A stretch of 64,000 nt of DNA from Marinicrinis sediminis. Lineage in GTDB: Bacteria; Bacillota; Bacilli; Paenibacillales; KCTC-33676. Of the stretch, positions 35,012 through 43,918 are shown one piece after another (positions within the stretch are counted from its first letter, which is position 1; each line of letters starts with the position of its first letter). Location of the stretch: NCBI RefSeq assembly GCF_042685085.1, contig NZ_JBHUMM010000010.1, positions 124,001 through 188,000 on the forward strand, read 5' to 3'. The notes below the pieces were generated by a model, which was not told the origin of the DNA, made no database searches, and saw only the letters and a list, made by a program, of their open reading frames with translations. The translations under genes were made by a program, and so were the position numbers.

Positions 35012-35940
35012 ACAGCCGATACTATCCCCCCATCGTCTATCAGATCAGTGAGCAGGAGGAAGGCTGGAGTGTAAAGGCCATCCTCCATCACAAGATGAAT
35101 CTGTCGCGCAAGCTGGTCTCACGGCTTAAATATACGGAACAAGGTATTACATTAAATGGACGGCGGGTGTGGACCAATACGAAGGTAACCGCAGGGGATA
35201 CCGTTGAGATTCGGATGGTAAAAGAGCAGTCTGACGATATTCTTCCCCAGCCCATCCCGCTGGATATCCTCTATGAGGATGATTCCCTGCTCATGGTAAA
35301 CAAGCAGGCAGGCATCATCGTCCATCCGACACTTGGGCACTACAAGGACACCCTGGCCAATGGGGTCGTTCATTATTGGCAGCAAAAAGGAGAAAGCTAT
35401 CGCTTTCGTCCGGTGCATCGACTGGATCAAGATACCTCAGGGGTCATCTGTATCGCCAAAAATCCATATGTGCAGCAGGCCATCCAGGAACAGATGCATG
35501 CCTTTACGGTACATAAACAATACCTGGCTGTTGTCAGGGGGAGACTGCCTCGTCCACACGGTACCATCGATGCGCCGATTGAACGGGACCCGGAAAATCC
35601 GCATTACCGCATGGTGATAGCCGAAGGGGCGCGTGCAGTGACACGCTATAAAGTACATCAGGCAAGTGAAGAAGCCTCACTGGTGCAGTTGCAGCTGGAA
35701 ACCGGACGAACCCATCAGATACGGGTTCACATGGCCCATCTCGGGCACCCCTTGATCGGGGACCCCCTTTATGGTGATCCCGATCTCAATCTTCGCTACG
35801 AGATCGACAGGCAGGCTCTGCATGCCGCAGAACTTGGGTTTGAGCATCCCGTTACGAAAGAACCGTTGTTATTCCAGGCTCCGCTACCGGCAGATATGAG
35901 GGAGCTGTTAGATCGTTTGTCATTTACCATTTCCGATTAG
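35008..35940 (+). CDS. RluA family pseudouridine synthase
   Basis: A 310-residue RNA-modifying enzyme. The N-terminal S4-like domain (residues 10-75) has NLSRKLVSRLKYTEQGITLN, and the catalytic domain holds the motif HRLDQDTSG with catalytic Asp and then LQLETGRTHQIRVHMAHLGH. Its start overlaps the adenosyltransferase stop (ATGA at 35008-35011), indicating translational coupling. Which uridine it modifies cannot be told. Confidence 0.95.
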   Translation: MNSRYYPPIVYQISEQEEGWSVKAILHHKMNLSRKLVSRLKYTEQGITLNGRRVWTNTKVTAGDTVEIRMVKEQSDDILPQPIPLDILYEDDSLLMVNKQAGIIVHPTLGHYKDTLANGVVHYWQQKGESYRFRPVHRLDQDTSGVICIAKNPYVQQAIQEQMHAFTVHKQYLAVVRGRLPRPHGTIDAPIERDPENPHYRMVIAEGARAVTRYKVHQASEEASLVQLQLETGRTHQIRVHMAHLGHPLIGDPLYGDPDLNLRYEIDRQALHAAELGFEHPVTKEPLLFQAPLPADMRELLDRLSFTISD

Positions 35941-35952
35941 GAGGATACCCGT

Positions 35953-36315
35953 ATGACGTTAACCATTTACCATTACCCATCCTGCAGCACCTGCCGCAAG
36001 GCGATCAAGTGGCTGGAGGAGAACGGCCACCCATTAAACAAGATTCACATTGTCGATTCGCCACCGACCAAGGAGCAGCTTCAAGCCATTCAGCTGGGTG
36101 CAGGCACGGAGCTGAAAAAACTGTTCAATACCTCAGGTCAGCGCTACCGGGAACTGAATATCAAGGAGAAGCTGCCGAATCTGTCCGAAGATGAGCAGCT
36201 TGACTTGCTGGCCTCGCATGGCAAGCTGATTAAGCGACCGCTCGTAACCGATGGACATCAGGCGACCATTGGCTTTAAGGAAGCACAATATGAGCAAGTA
36301 TGGGGTAAGGGATAA
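35953..36315 (+). CDS. ArsC/Spx/MgsR family protein
   Basis: A 120-residue thioredoxin-fold protein with the N-terminal motif YPSCSTCRKA (CxxC) and a C-terminal LIKRPLVTDG with the Arg-Pro pair. Family members are arsenate reductases or RNA-polymerase-binding stress regulators; the CSTC motif and length resemble Bacillus YusI. It lies 12 bp after the pseudouridine synthase gene with AGGAGGATACC upstream. Confidence 0.88.
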   Translation: MTLTIYHYPSCSTCRKAIKWLEENGHPLNKIHIVDSPPTKEQLQAIQLGAGTELKKLFNTSGQRYRELNIKEKLPNLSEDEQLDLLASHGKLIKRPLVTDGHQATIGFKEAQYEQVWGKG

Positions 36316-36382
36316 ACCCTGCTCAAGGTGCAGAAGGATACAGGTAAAAGAGAGAGGACAAAGAGACGGGAGAGGAATAAGG

Positions 36383-37579
36383 ATGAAGAAATGGCGCTCA
36401 AGCCGACTGGACAAGATGGGCTCGGCGATCTTTGCCGAAATGGAGACATGGAAAGAGCAGGCGAAGATGAGAGGACATGATATCATCGATTTGGGTATCG
36501 GTAGTCCTGACCAGCCACCGTCTGAGGCAGTCATGCTTACATTGGCTGAAGCAGTACAGGAAGAGCGGCATTATGGATACCCGTCCTCCCAGGGGAGTCT
36601 GAAGTTCCGGGAAGTGGCTTGTCAATGGCTTCAGCATCGCTTCGGTATTCACATGGATGCGCAGCGGGAAATTGTGACGCTGATGGGCTCACAGGACGGT
36701 CTGGCCCATCTGGCTCTATCTATCACAGATCCAGGAGATGTCGCCCTCGTTCCCGATCCTGGGTATCCCATTTATGAAGGAAGTCTGGTTTTGGCTGGCG
36801 TGGAGGCGTACAGAATGCCGTTGAAGGAAGTCAATCAGTTTTTGCCGGATTTCGATGCCATTCCGGATGCAATACGTTCACGGGCCAAGATGATGATTCT
36901 TAATTTCCCGAGCAATCCGGTTGCAGCGACTGCAGATCGGGCATTTTACGAAAAGGCCCTGCAATTTGCGAGGGAACATGAGATTTTGCTCGTGCATGAT
37001 GCAGCCTATTCAGAGATGGCGTTTGACGGGTTTCGCCCCATGAGTATTTTTGAACTGGATGATGCATACGATCATGCGGTAGAGTTCCATTCCATGTCGA
37101 AGAGCTTCAATATGGCCGGGTGCCGAATTGCTTTTATGGTGGGTTGTGAGCCTGTGATAGAAGCGTTGAAAGTAGTGAAATCGAACATTGATTATGGGGT
37201 GTTTGAACCGATTCAGATTGCGGCCGCTGCTGCACTCGAAGCAGATATGAAGCAGCCATTTTCAGTAGGACGATTGTACGAGGGCAGGCGAAATGCACTC
37301 GTTGATGGATTGAGGCGGATCGGATTTTCCCTGGAAATGCCGAAAGCTACGATGTTTGTATGGGCGAGAATTCCAAAAGGATGGACATCTCGACAGATTT
37401 CCCGGGAAATTTTGCTGCATACCGGTGTCGTGGTCATCCCTGGTGATGCCTTTGGCGAACAGGGCGAAGGCTATGTACGCATCGCGCTCGTTCAGCCTGA
37501 AGAGGTATTGCATGAGGCGACTGCACGCATTGGCACATTTTTGCAGGGTGGAACAAATTCCCTTTTCGGATTACAATAG
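36383..37579 (+). CDS. Aminotransferase class I/II (LL-diaminopimelate-type)
   Basis: A 398-residue fold-type I transaminase. Markers: DIIDLGIGSPDQPPSEAVML, YGYPSSQGSLKFREV, ALVPDPGYPIYEGSLVLAG, MILNFPSNPVAAT, VHDAAYSEMAFDG, and the Lys in FHSMSKSFNMAGCRIAF. The pattern is like MtnV/DapL-type enzymes that act on keto acids in methionine or lysine metabolism. ATG at 36383 follows GGAGAGGAATAA. A possible terminator lies after it at 37604-37650. Confidence 0.85.
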   Translation: MKKWRSSRLDKMGSAIFAEMETWKEQAKMRGHDIIDLGIGSPDQPPSEAVMLTLAEAVQEERHYGYPSSQGSLKFREVACQWLQHRFGIHMDAQREIVTLMGSQDGLAHLALSITDPGDVALVPDPGYPIYEGSLVLAGVEAYRMPLKEVNQFLPDFDAIPDAIRSRAKMMILNFPSNPVAATADRAFYEKALQFAREHEILLVHDAAYSEMAFDGFRPMSIFELDDAYDHAVEFHSMSKSFNMAGCRIAFMVGCEPVIEALKVVKSNIDYGVFEPIQIAAAAALEADMKQPFSVGRLYEGRRNALVDGLRRIGFSLEMPKATMFVWARIPKGWTSRQISREILLHTGVVVIPGDAFGEQGEGYVRIALVQPEEVLHEATARIGTFLQGGTNSLFGLQ

Positions 37580-37603
37580 AGTGAGAAGACAGAATCTTTT
37601 CCA

Positions 37604-37650
37604 AACAGCTGCTAGGGCGTAACGACATGACATGGCGGCTGTTTTCTTTT
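37604..37650 (+). terminator. Possible terminator before the ROK gene
   Basis: AACAGCTGC pairs with GGCGGCTGTT (imperfect) across a loop of about 21 nt and ends TTTTCTTTT. It lies between the aminotransferase and ROK genes. Confidence 0.55.
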
Positions 37651-37667
37651 GTCAGGAGGCGGCAGCA

Positions 37668-38915
37668 GTGATTCGGATTGAAGAGCGGATTGCAAATAAA
37701 AAGGCGAAGGAAATTTATGAAATTTTACGCAAACAGCATATCGTATCCAAGCAGCAGCTGCTGGAACAAAGCACGCTGACCGTCAGCACCCTGACACGAG
37801 TTTTGGAGGATTTGCACAGCAGCGGCTGGATTGAAGAAGTCGGTTTTGGGGATTCAACAGGTGGCAGAAGACCTATTTTGTACCAGCGTACAGCCAAACA
37901 ATGCTATGCGTTCGGTCTGGATATTTCCCGGATTCATACGAAACTGGTTTTGTGTGACCTGCATTATACCAAATATGACACGCAAACATGGGCGGTCACC
38001 ACAGACACGTCGCCAGACATTCTCATCCGGGAAGTTGTGGGAAGAATTAAAGTCATGATGGAGAAACACCAGCTTAGCCATGATCAGATTCTGGGTCTTG
38101 GCATCGGCGGGGTCGGCCCCGTAGACCGTCATCAGGGAATCATGATGAACCCGATCTATTTTCCAGCTGAGGGCTGGGAGCATGTTGCGATTACAGAAGC
38201 GCTGGAAGAACAGCTTGCGTTTCCCGTGCTGCTCGACAATGGGGCCAATACGGCGCTCCTGGCTGAATACTGGTGCGATCGCGAGAGCAGGCTGGATCAT
38301 ATGCTGTACGTTCACGTAGGAACCGGACTGAGGAGCTCCGTGATATCGGAAGGGAAAATTGTATACGGCGCAGTCGACATGGAGGGGGCGGTCGGTCAGA
38401 TGATCATTCAGACCGATGGACCGCCGCCGAGAGATCCGAAAGGAAACTATGGCTGCCTTGATTCCTATGTATCGGTCTATGCGATTGAACAGCAGGCCAG
38501 AGCAAGATTGAAGCAGGGGCGTACCAGTGTGCTCAGTCAGTGGGTGAAGCGGCCTGAACAAGTTCAATTTGCGCACTTGCTGCAAGCGCTCCAGAAAAAC
38601 GACGAGATGACCAAGGAAATCTTTGTTCAGGCAGCGGTCTATTTGGGGATTGGTTTGGCCAATCTGATTCATATCTTGCATCCTGAGCGCATTATACTAG
38701 GCGGCCCGCTTGGCAACAGCAGCACGTTGTTTTTTGAAACGGCTGTGGAGAGCGCCAAACGTCACTGTTATGACCATCCTGATTACCAGGTGGATTTCAC
38801 AAGGGGATTGCTTGGAGAGGAAGCACTGGCCACAGGCGCTGCTATTCTCGTGATGAATCGATTGACACAGCTTCCAGCAAACCCCCAGACCAAAGAGGAA
38901 CAGGCTATGTTATGA
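37668..38915 (+). CDS. ROK family transcriptional regulator
   Basis: A 415-residue NagC/XylR-type protein. The N terminus (1-75) is a winged helix-turn-helix with KQQLLEQSTLTVSTLTRVLE, and the rest is a ROK sugar-kinase-like domain with GLGIGGVGPVDRHQGIMMNP and LDNGANTALLAEYWC. Kinase-type residues are altered: the usual GTGIGGGI is GTGLRSSVI, and the zinc site has a single Cys (NYGCLDSYVS), so it is likely a sensor, not a kinase. GTG at 37668 has CAGGAGG upstream. No sugar genes are next to it. Confidence 0.85.
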   Translation: MIRIEERIANKKAKEIYEILRKQHIVSKQQLLEQSTLTVSTLTRVLEDLHSSGWIEEVGFGDSTGGRRPILYQRTAKQCYAFGLDISRIHTKLVLCDLHYTKYDTQTWAVTTDTSPDILIREVVGRIKVMMEKHQLSHDQILGLGIGGVGPVDRHQGIMMNPIYFPAEGWEHVAITEALEEQLAFPVLLDNGANTALLAEYWCDRESRLDHMLYVHVGTGLRSSVISEGKIVYGAVDMEGAVGQMIIQTDGPPPRDPKGNYGCLDSYVSVYAIEQQARARLKQGRTSVLSQWVKRPEQVQFAHLLQALQKNDEMTKEIFVQAAVYLGIGLANLIHILHPERIILGGPLGNSSTLFFETAVESAKRHCYDHPDYQVDFTRGLLGEEALATGAAILVMNRLTQLPANPQTKEEQAML

Positions 38916-39049
38916 TATACGCAGCTTGTGAACCACTATAGACTCGGACAAAATACAGAAGAACGGTAGTTAGAGAGTCGGACAGGAAACGATAGGGAAT
39001 TCAGTAATGAACAGTACGAAAGTCTTAAATGAGGAAAGGGAGGATTTCA

Positions 39050-39982
39050 ATGAAACAGATCGAGATGATGCAGGACGAGCATGTCATGGCAACGGAAAAT
39101 CATCAGCCGTCTGTCTTGATCATTGACAGCTTTGCGCTGTTATTTCGAGGATTCTACGCGATGGCGATGTCAGGAAATTACATGAAAACCTCATCCGGCC
39201 TATATACAAATGGTATCTACCAATTCACCAAGTACATGCTGCATGCGATCGAGACGTTCAGTCCTACCCATGTTGTCTGCGCGTTTGACATGGGGGCTTC
39301 CACATTCCGCAATGAAATGTACGGAGCGTACAAGGCCAATCGTGATGCGCCGCCTGCTGAGCTGATCCCCCAATTTGACAAGCTGTGGGAACTGGTCGAA
39401 GCATTTGATATCCCTTGCATCGGTGTGAAGGGATATGAAGCCGATGATGTGATTGGCACTTTGGCGAAGCAGTATTCCGCCAGCGGAACGTCTGTGAATA
39501 TTTTGACCGGGGATGGAGATACGCTGCAACTGATCAATGCGCACACCCGTGTGTCCTTGATGAAACGAGGATTTGGAAACTATGAGACCATTGATCTCCA
39601 TAACCTTGAGGAAAGCAGAGGCATACGCCGACCGTCCCAGATTATTGACCTGAAGGCTTTGATGGGGGATGCATCAGACAATATCCCGGGTTGTCCGGGT
39701 GTGGGACCGAAAACCGCGCTCAAGCTTATTGCCGAATATGATTCATTGGATCAGGTATATGCCCATATCGACGAGATAAAAGGGAAGCTGAAGGAACGCT
39801 TGATTGCACATCGGGAACAAGTCTATCTCTCGTATGAACTGGCTTCCATTATGACGGATGTGCCTTTGCAGTGTGAGCTGGATCAGTGCCAGTACAGCTG
39901 GAATCAGGACAAGCTGATTCCGAAACTCGAGGAATTTGAATTCAAATCCATTATCCGATCTATTATGAAAGGCATCGCTTAG
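39050..39982 (+). CDS. 5'-3' exonuclease (PolA-N family)
   Basis: A 310-residue enzyme that matches the 5'-nuclease domain of DNA polymerase I without the polymerase, as in YpcP-type proteins. Metal-binding acidic residues are in VLIIDSFALLFRGFYAM, VVCAFDMGASTFRNEMYGAY, VKGYEADDVIGTLA, ILTGDGDTLQLI, and DLKALMGDASDNIPGCPGVG. The helix-hairpin-helix follows. ATG at 39050 follows GGGAGG. Its stop overlaps the convergent small gene by 4 bp. Confidence 0.94.
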   Translation: MKQIEMMQDEHVMATENHQPSVLIIDSFALLFRGFYAMAMSGNYMKTSSGLYTNGIYQFTKYMLHAIETFSPTHVVCAFDMGASTFRNEMYGAYKANRDAPPAELIPQFDKLWELVEAFDIPCIGVKGYEADDVIGTLAKQYSASGTSVNILTGDGDTLQLINAHTRVSLMKRGFGNYETIDLHNLEESRGIRRPSQIIDLKALMGDASDNIPGCPGVGPKTALKLIAEYDSLDQVYAHIDEIKGKLKERLIAHREQVYLSYELASIMTDVPLQCELDQCQYSWNQDKLIPKLEEFEFKSIIRSIMKGIA

Positions 39983-40281
39983 GAGCCTGAGGTGTCGGCT
40001 ACGTGTTCATCCTCTGTTTCTTCCTGCTTCGTATGCGTATGATGACCGGGCGGGTACTGACGCGGAAGCTCGGCATGCAATTGTCGATTCTCATAGGCAA
40101 ATCGGTTAGGCGGACGCTGGTCTGCGCGCCAGGGCGTGCTTTTTCCGAGTGATTCTGTTCGCAAGGTGGAGGCATAAGGGCCTTCTGGAAATTCTTCCGG
40201 GATGGTATCATTGCGCTGTGATTCGACTGTCGCGACATCGGTATAGGAACTTCGCCTTTCTCTTACGAATCCATCTGCCAT
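39979..40281 (-). CDS. Conserved-looking small polar protein
   Basis: A 100-residue hydrophilic protein rich in Arg, Glu, Pro and His, with RRSSYTDVATVESQRNDTIP and a C-terminal HHTHTKQEETEDEH segment. The AAGGAGG ribosome binding site is 13 nt upstream of ATG at 40281. No domain was recognised. The 4-bp overlap at its stop with the exonuclease gene is convergent, so the two transcripts could interfere. Confidence 0.65.
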   Translation of the reverse strand: MADGFVRERRSSYTDVATVESQRNDTIPEEFPEGPYASTLRTESLGKSTPWRADQRPPNRFAYENRQLHAELPRQYPPGHHTHTKQEETEDEHVADTSGS

Positions 40282-40594
40282 GTTCGTGTATTCCTCCTTG
40301 TGCTAAACGTGAATGTGCGCGGGGAGTGAGCTTTTACACCTCATGATCGTGCAAAGGCTGCGCTGAGGGAATTGCTTATAGCTTGTACGGAATGTGTCAG
40401 ATTATGTACAAAGTGTGGGTTAGGAAACAATCAGGCTTGAAGCTTGAACATACACATCGGATAAATTGAAAAAGAAGACTGCACGAACAGCCCGTTGAGA
40501 GATCTAACCTGACCTCTCGCTGCTGACGTGCAGTCTTTTTTTATGAATGGCATGGATAGAAGGTGCAGAAAATAAGGAGTGGGGTGAAGGGGAA
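40282..40594. other. Intergenic region with a bidirectional terminator
   Basis: Between two minus-strand genes. It contains the promoter region of the 40281 gene (not resolved) and the terminator described at 40471-40542. Confidence 0.5.
40471..40542. terminator. Bidirectional terminator
   Basis: AAGACTGCACG (40475-40485) pairs perfectly with CGTGCAGTCTT (40527-40537) across a 41-nt loop; a run of T follows on the plus strand (TTTTTTT) and of T on the minus strand (complement of the A run at 40469-40473). It ends the DUF3055 gene transcript. Confidence 0.75.
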
Positions 40595-40897
40595 TTAAAT
40601 ATCCGTAAAGTTGATCGGACCGACAATTTGAACCAGAAAGGCTGCCAGTTCTTCCGCTTCATCTTCCTTGATCTTGTACACATGCTCCAGATATCCTTCT
40701 TCTTCCAGATCATCTGGGCCAATAATAGCCGTTCGGCCTGATTGAAGGTCCGTCACCAGTTTTTTTCCGTAAAATCGATTTGTGGTCGTAATTGCCAGAT
40801 CAAATCTGTGCAAACTTTCTTCCCCTACAAAACAAACGAAACGAGTTGAAGTATCTTCCGTGCTGTCTGATAAAAAATCAAATTGAGCCAATTTCAT
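40595..40897 (-). CDS. DUF3055 / SAV0927 family protein
   Basis: A 100-residue protein with FLSDSTEDTSTRFVCFVG, FDLAITTTNRFYGKKLVTDL and RTAIIGPDDLEEEGYLEHVY, a pattern matching the DUF3055 family of Bacillota, which has no known role. ATG at 40897 with a GGAGGGATG ribosome binding site. It is divergent from the fabH gene. Confidence 0.8.
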   Translation of the reverse strand: MKLAQFDFLSDSTEDTSTRFVCFVGEESLHRFDLAITTTNRFYGKKLVTDLQSGRTAIIGPDDLEEEGYLEHVYKIKEDEAEELAAFLVQIVGPINFTDI

Positions 40898-40970
40898 CCC
40901 TCCACGTAGATTGTTCTTTTATTATAACGGATGAGAAAGAGAGGAACCAAGTTTCGGAACAAAAGAAAAT

Positions 40971-41003
40971 TTAGTACCAGGTACTAGGATCAAGTGATAT
41001 AAT
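40971..41003 (+). promoter_or_regulatory. FapR operator and -10 of fabH
   Basis: TTAGTACCAGGTACTAGG (40971-40988) contains the perfect palindrome TAGTACC-A-GGTACTA and matches the known FapR operator type (TTAGTACC...GGTACTAA). A TATAAT -10 follows at 40998-41003, so the operator covers the -35 region. FapR is released by malonyl-CoA and controls fatty acid and phospholipid genes in Bacillota. Confidence 0.85.
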
Positions 41004-41022
41004 CAGTGAAGGAGGTGTTGAC

Positions 41023-42024
41023 ATGAAACAGCAACGAGCTGAAATCACGGCGATAGGTACATATGTACCAGAGAGAAAAATGACGAATTCCGATCTGGAG
41101 AAGCTGGTCGAAACGAATGATGAATGGATTGTGCAACGTACAGGGATGAAGGAACGTCGCATTGCAGAAGAGAATATGTATACCTCGCATTTATGCGTGC
41201 AGGCCGTTCAGCAATTGTCTGAGTCGTATGACAAACGCATCGATGATGTAGATATGGTACTAGTGGCGACAACAACGCCGGATTATGCATTTCCTAGCGT
41301 AGCCAGCATGTTACAACAGACCTTTCATATCACTTCAACTGCAGCAATGGACTTGAATGCGACCTGCGCAGGATTTGTCTATGGTCTTCATCTGGCTCAT
41401 GCCCTGATTGCTTCCGGCCTGCACCGCAAGGTTCTGGTTGTTGCCGGAGAAACGTTATCCAAAGTGACTGATTATACAGATCGATCGACCTGCATTTTGT
41501 TTGGCGATGGTGCGGGGGCGGTGCTGGTAGAGGCTTCGGACAGGGAACAGAGCTTCTTGTCTGCCATGCAAGGAACGCAGGGGAATGGCGGCATACATTT
41601 ATACCGGACGAATCTTTCGAAGACCATGAACGGTACTTCGCTGTCTGAGAGTGGATATATGGTGCAGAATGGAAGAGAGGTGTACAAATGGGCGGTGCGC
41701 ACCGTGTCCGCAGGGGTCATGCAAATGCTGGAAAGGGAAGGAATCGGTCCGGAGCAATTGGACTGGTTTGTGCCTCATAGCGCCAATCTGCGCATGATTG
41801 AAGCGATCTGTGAGCAGACCGGATTGCAGATGTCTCAGACCTTGTACAGTCTTGTGGAGATGGGCAATACCTCTGCAGCCTCGATCCCGCTTGCGCTCGA
41901 TAAGGGGATCAGAGAAGGAAAGCTGAAGGAAGGCAACTTAATCATGTTGTACGGGTTTGGCGGAGGACTGACGCATGCCGGACAGCTTTTGAAATGGACG
42001 GTTCCTGCGCCAACCTCACCGTGA
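41023..42024 (+). CDS. fabH: Beta-ketoacyl-ACP synthase III
   Basis: A 333-residue condensing enzyme that starts fatty acid chains from acetyl- or branched acyl-CoA and malonyl-ACP. Catalytic Cys in NATCAGFVYGL, His in VPHSANLRMIEAI, and Asn in EMGNTSAASIP are all present. ATG at 41023 has GAAGGAGGTG upstream. No other fab genes adjoin it, so it is an isolated copy, probably the second FabH (FabHB-like), brought into the FapR regulon by its operator. Confidence 0.95.
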   Translation: MKQQRAEITAIGTYVPERKMTNSDLEKLVETNDEWIVQRTGMKERRIAEENMYTSHLCVQAVQQLSESYDKRIDDVDMVLVATTTPDYAFPSVASMLQQTFHITSTAAMDLNATCAGFVYGLHLAHALIASGLHRKVLVVAGETLSKVTDYTDRSTCILFGDGAGAVLVEASDREQSFLSAMQGTQGNGGIHLYRTNLSKTMNGTSLSESGYMVQNGREVYKWAVRTVSAGVMQMLEREGIGPEQLDWFVPHSANLRMIEAICEQTGLQMSQTLYSLVEMGNTSAASIPLALDKGIREGKLKEGNLIMLYGFGGGLTHAGQLLKWTVPAPTSP

Positions 42025-42033
42025 TAGAGCCAC

Positions 42034-42073
42034 TCAAACAGGCAGCCGTCTGATCGATCGGCTGCCTGTTTGA
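42034..42073. terminator. Bidirectional terminator between fabH and ehuA
   Basis: TCAAACAGGCAGCCG (42034-42048) pairs perfectly with CGGCTGCCTGTTTGA (42059-42073). It serves two convergent genes. Confidence 0.85.
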
Positions 42074-42131
42074 CATGCGAGTGGAAATGAGGTTCATTCG
42101 GATTGTCATGCTGATATTGGATGGCAGGTGA

Positions 42132-42929
42132 CTAGCCGATGCCGCCCGTTCCTTCGCGGAAACGACTGATAAAGGATTGAAGCCGATCGCTTTCCGGGTT
42201 CTCGAAAATCTGCTGAGGCGGGCCTTGTTCCACGATATATCCGCCATCGGTAAAGATGACCTTGTCCGCCACTTCATAGGCGAAATCCATCTCATGGGTA
42301 ATGAGCAGCATCGCCATATCCCCTTCACGAGCGATATCCTTGATGACTTCCAGCACCTCTCCGACAAGTTCAGGATCGAGTGCAGACGTCACTTCATCGA
42401 ATACCATCACCTTCGGGTGCATAACCAATGCTCTTGCAATCGCCACACGCTGTTTCTGACCGCCTGAGAGCTGTGACGGGTAGTTGTCGGCCTTATCGGA
42501 CAGCCCGACCTTCTCCAGCATCGCCATTGCTTCCTGCTCGGCTTCTTTTTTCGATTTGCCCAGCACTCGAATCGGCGCCTCCGTTACATTGCGCATAATC
42601 GTCATATGCGGAAACAGGTTGAAATGCTGAAAAACCATTCCGATACTGCCCCGTACCTTGTGCAAATGCTTCTCGTCCGCTCGCACCAGCTTGCCGCCGA
42701 CTTCCTTATGCCACAAATATTCTCCGTCTACCTTGATGGTGCCGGATGTAGGTTCTTCAAGGGTCATCAAGAGACGTCCCAGCGTGGTTTTCCCTGAACC
42801 ACTGGGTCCAATGATCGCTACTTTCTCGCCCGGCCTGATATCGAGATCAATCGAATGCAGAACCTCCAGATCCCCGAAAGATTTGCTAATTTCCCGATAT
42901 TCCACGACCGATTTGACTGCTTCATTCAT
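42132..42929 (-). CDS. ehuA: Amino-acid/ectoine ABC transporter ATP-binding protein
   Basis: A 265-residue ATPase of the polar amino acid (GlnQ/EhuA) type. Walker A GPSGSGKTT near residue 41, signature LSGGQKQRVAIARAL, Walker B VMVFDEVTSALD. ATG at 42929 has GGAAGTGATGAG upstream. It would power the EhuC/EhuD membrane channel, though it is separated from ehuD by 324 bp, unlike the tight spacing of the other three genes. Confidence 0.93.
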   Translation of the reverse strand: MNEAVKSVVEYREISKSFGDLEVLHSIDLDIRPGEKVAIIGPSGSGKTTLGRLLMTLEEPTSGTIKVDGEYLWHKEVGGKLVRADEKHLHKVRGSIGMVFQHFNLFPHMTIMRNVTEAPIRVLGKSKKEAEQEAMAMLEKVGLSDKADNYPSQLSGGQKQRVAIARALVMHPKVMVFDEVTSALDPELVGEVLEVIKDIAREGDMAMLLITHEMDFAYEVADKVIFTDGGYIVEQGPPQQIFENPESDRLQSFISRFREGTGGIG

Positions 42930-43253
42930 CTCATCACTTCCTTCTCATGCTATTTTCTGTCATTCCAGTGTTTCTGTTGTTGCAGTGTATTTGTCATTCC
43001 AGTTTATCTGTTAATCCACGGCTTTTCAGCGTTCTCCCTATACTTAAAATGAATGTCTCTATCACGAATCTATTCTGCAAATCTTTCACTATGAGATCTC
43101 TATCTGGGTGTTCACTGTGAATTCTTCAGCTGAATATTCTTTATGATTTCTCAAAATCTTCTCACAGCGGTTTATATCTTTTCTTTTCGAATATGCACGC
43201 AGGTTATTCTGGTGCTTCGCTTTAATACCGTAACCTGCATAAATTAGAGCTCT
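42930..43253. other. 324-bp gap between ehuD and ehuA
   Basis: No gene is visible. It is AT-rich, and near ehuA the near-repeats CTGTCATTCCAGTGTTTCTG and TTGTCATTCCAGTTTATCTG occur at about 42957-43012. It may hold an internal promoter for ehuA. Confidence 0.5.
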
Positions 43254-43916
43254 TTACGCTCTGCCTTCCTGTCGGTTGAATTTCTTCTCCAGCCAGCTTA
43301 CAGCCAGCGAAGCCGGATAGCTGATAAACAGGAACAGGAAACCGACGATCGTAATCGGCTCCAGAAAACGCCAGTCTACCGATGCGATTTCCCGGGCAGT
43401 CCCGAAGATCTCCAGCAAGGTAATGGCAGCCAGTATCGGTGTTTCCTTGAACATCACGATCAGATAATTGCCGAGCACCGGAATAATAGGTGGAACGGCC
43501 TGAGGCAAAATGATGCGTATCCAGGTTTGGATCGGGGAGAAATTCAGCGCTCTGGCCGCCTCCCATTGTCCTTTCGACACGCCTTCAATCCCGGAACGAT
43601 ACACCTCGGACAAATAGGTGCTGTAGTGGAGTCCAAGTGCGACAAAACCGGCTACAAAAGGGGACAGGCGGATGCCATAGAGAGGCAGAACATAAAAGAT
43701 AAAGAAGGCCTGAACCAGCAGCGGTGTGCTGCGTATGAACTCAATAAAAAAGGCGGTAGGATACGAGATCAGCTTGCTCTTGCTTCTTCTGAGCAACGTA
43801 AGCACCAAACCGAATACCAGTGCCAGGAAGAAAGAAATGAATGTGACGCTGACCGTGATCTTGAGCGCCGAAAAAATTTCCGGAAATACTTCAAATGCAT
43901 GTTCCCAACTCCACAT
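43254..43916 (-). CDS. ehuD: Ectoine/amino-acid ABC transporter permease
   Basis: A 220-residue permease with about five transmembrane segments (ITVSVTFISFFLALVFGLVL, FIRSTPLLVQAFFIFYVLPL) and the EAA loop in GQWEAARALNFSPIQTWIRI, which contacts the ATPase. It starts 2 bp after the ehuC stop, so the two are translationally linked. Confidence 0.9.
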   Translation of the reverse strand: MWSWEHAFEVFPEIFSALKITVSVTFISFFLALVFGLVLTLLRRSKSKLISYPTAFFIEFIRSTPLLVQAFFIFYVLPLYGIRLSPFVAGFVALGLHYSTYLSEVYRSGIEGVSKGQWEAARALNFSPIQTWIRIILPQAVPPIIPVLGNYLIVMFKETPILAAITLLEIFGTAREIASVDWRFLEPITIVGFLFLFISYPASLAVSWLEKKFNRQEGRA

Positions 43917-43918
43917 GT

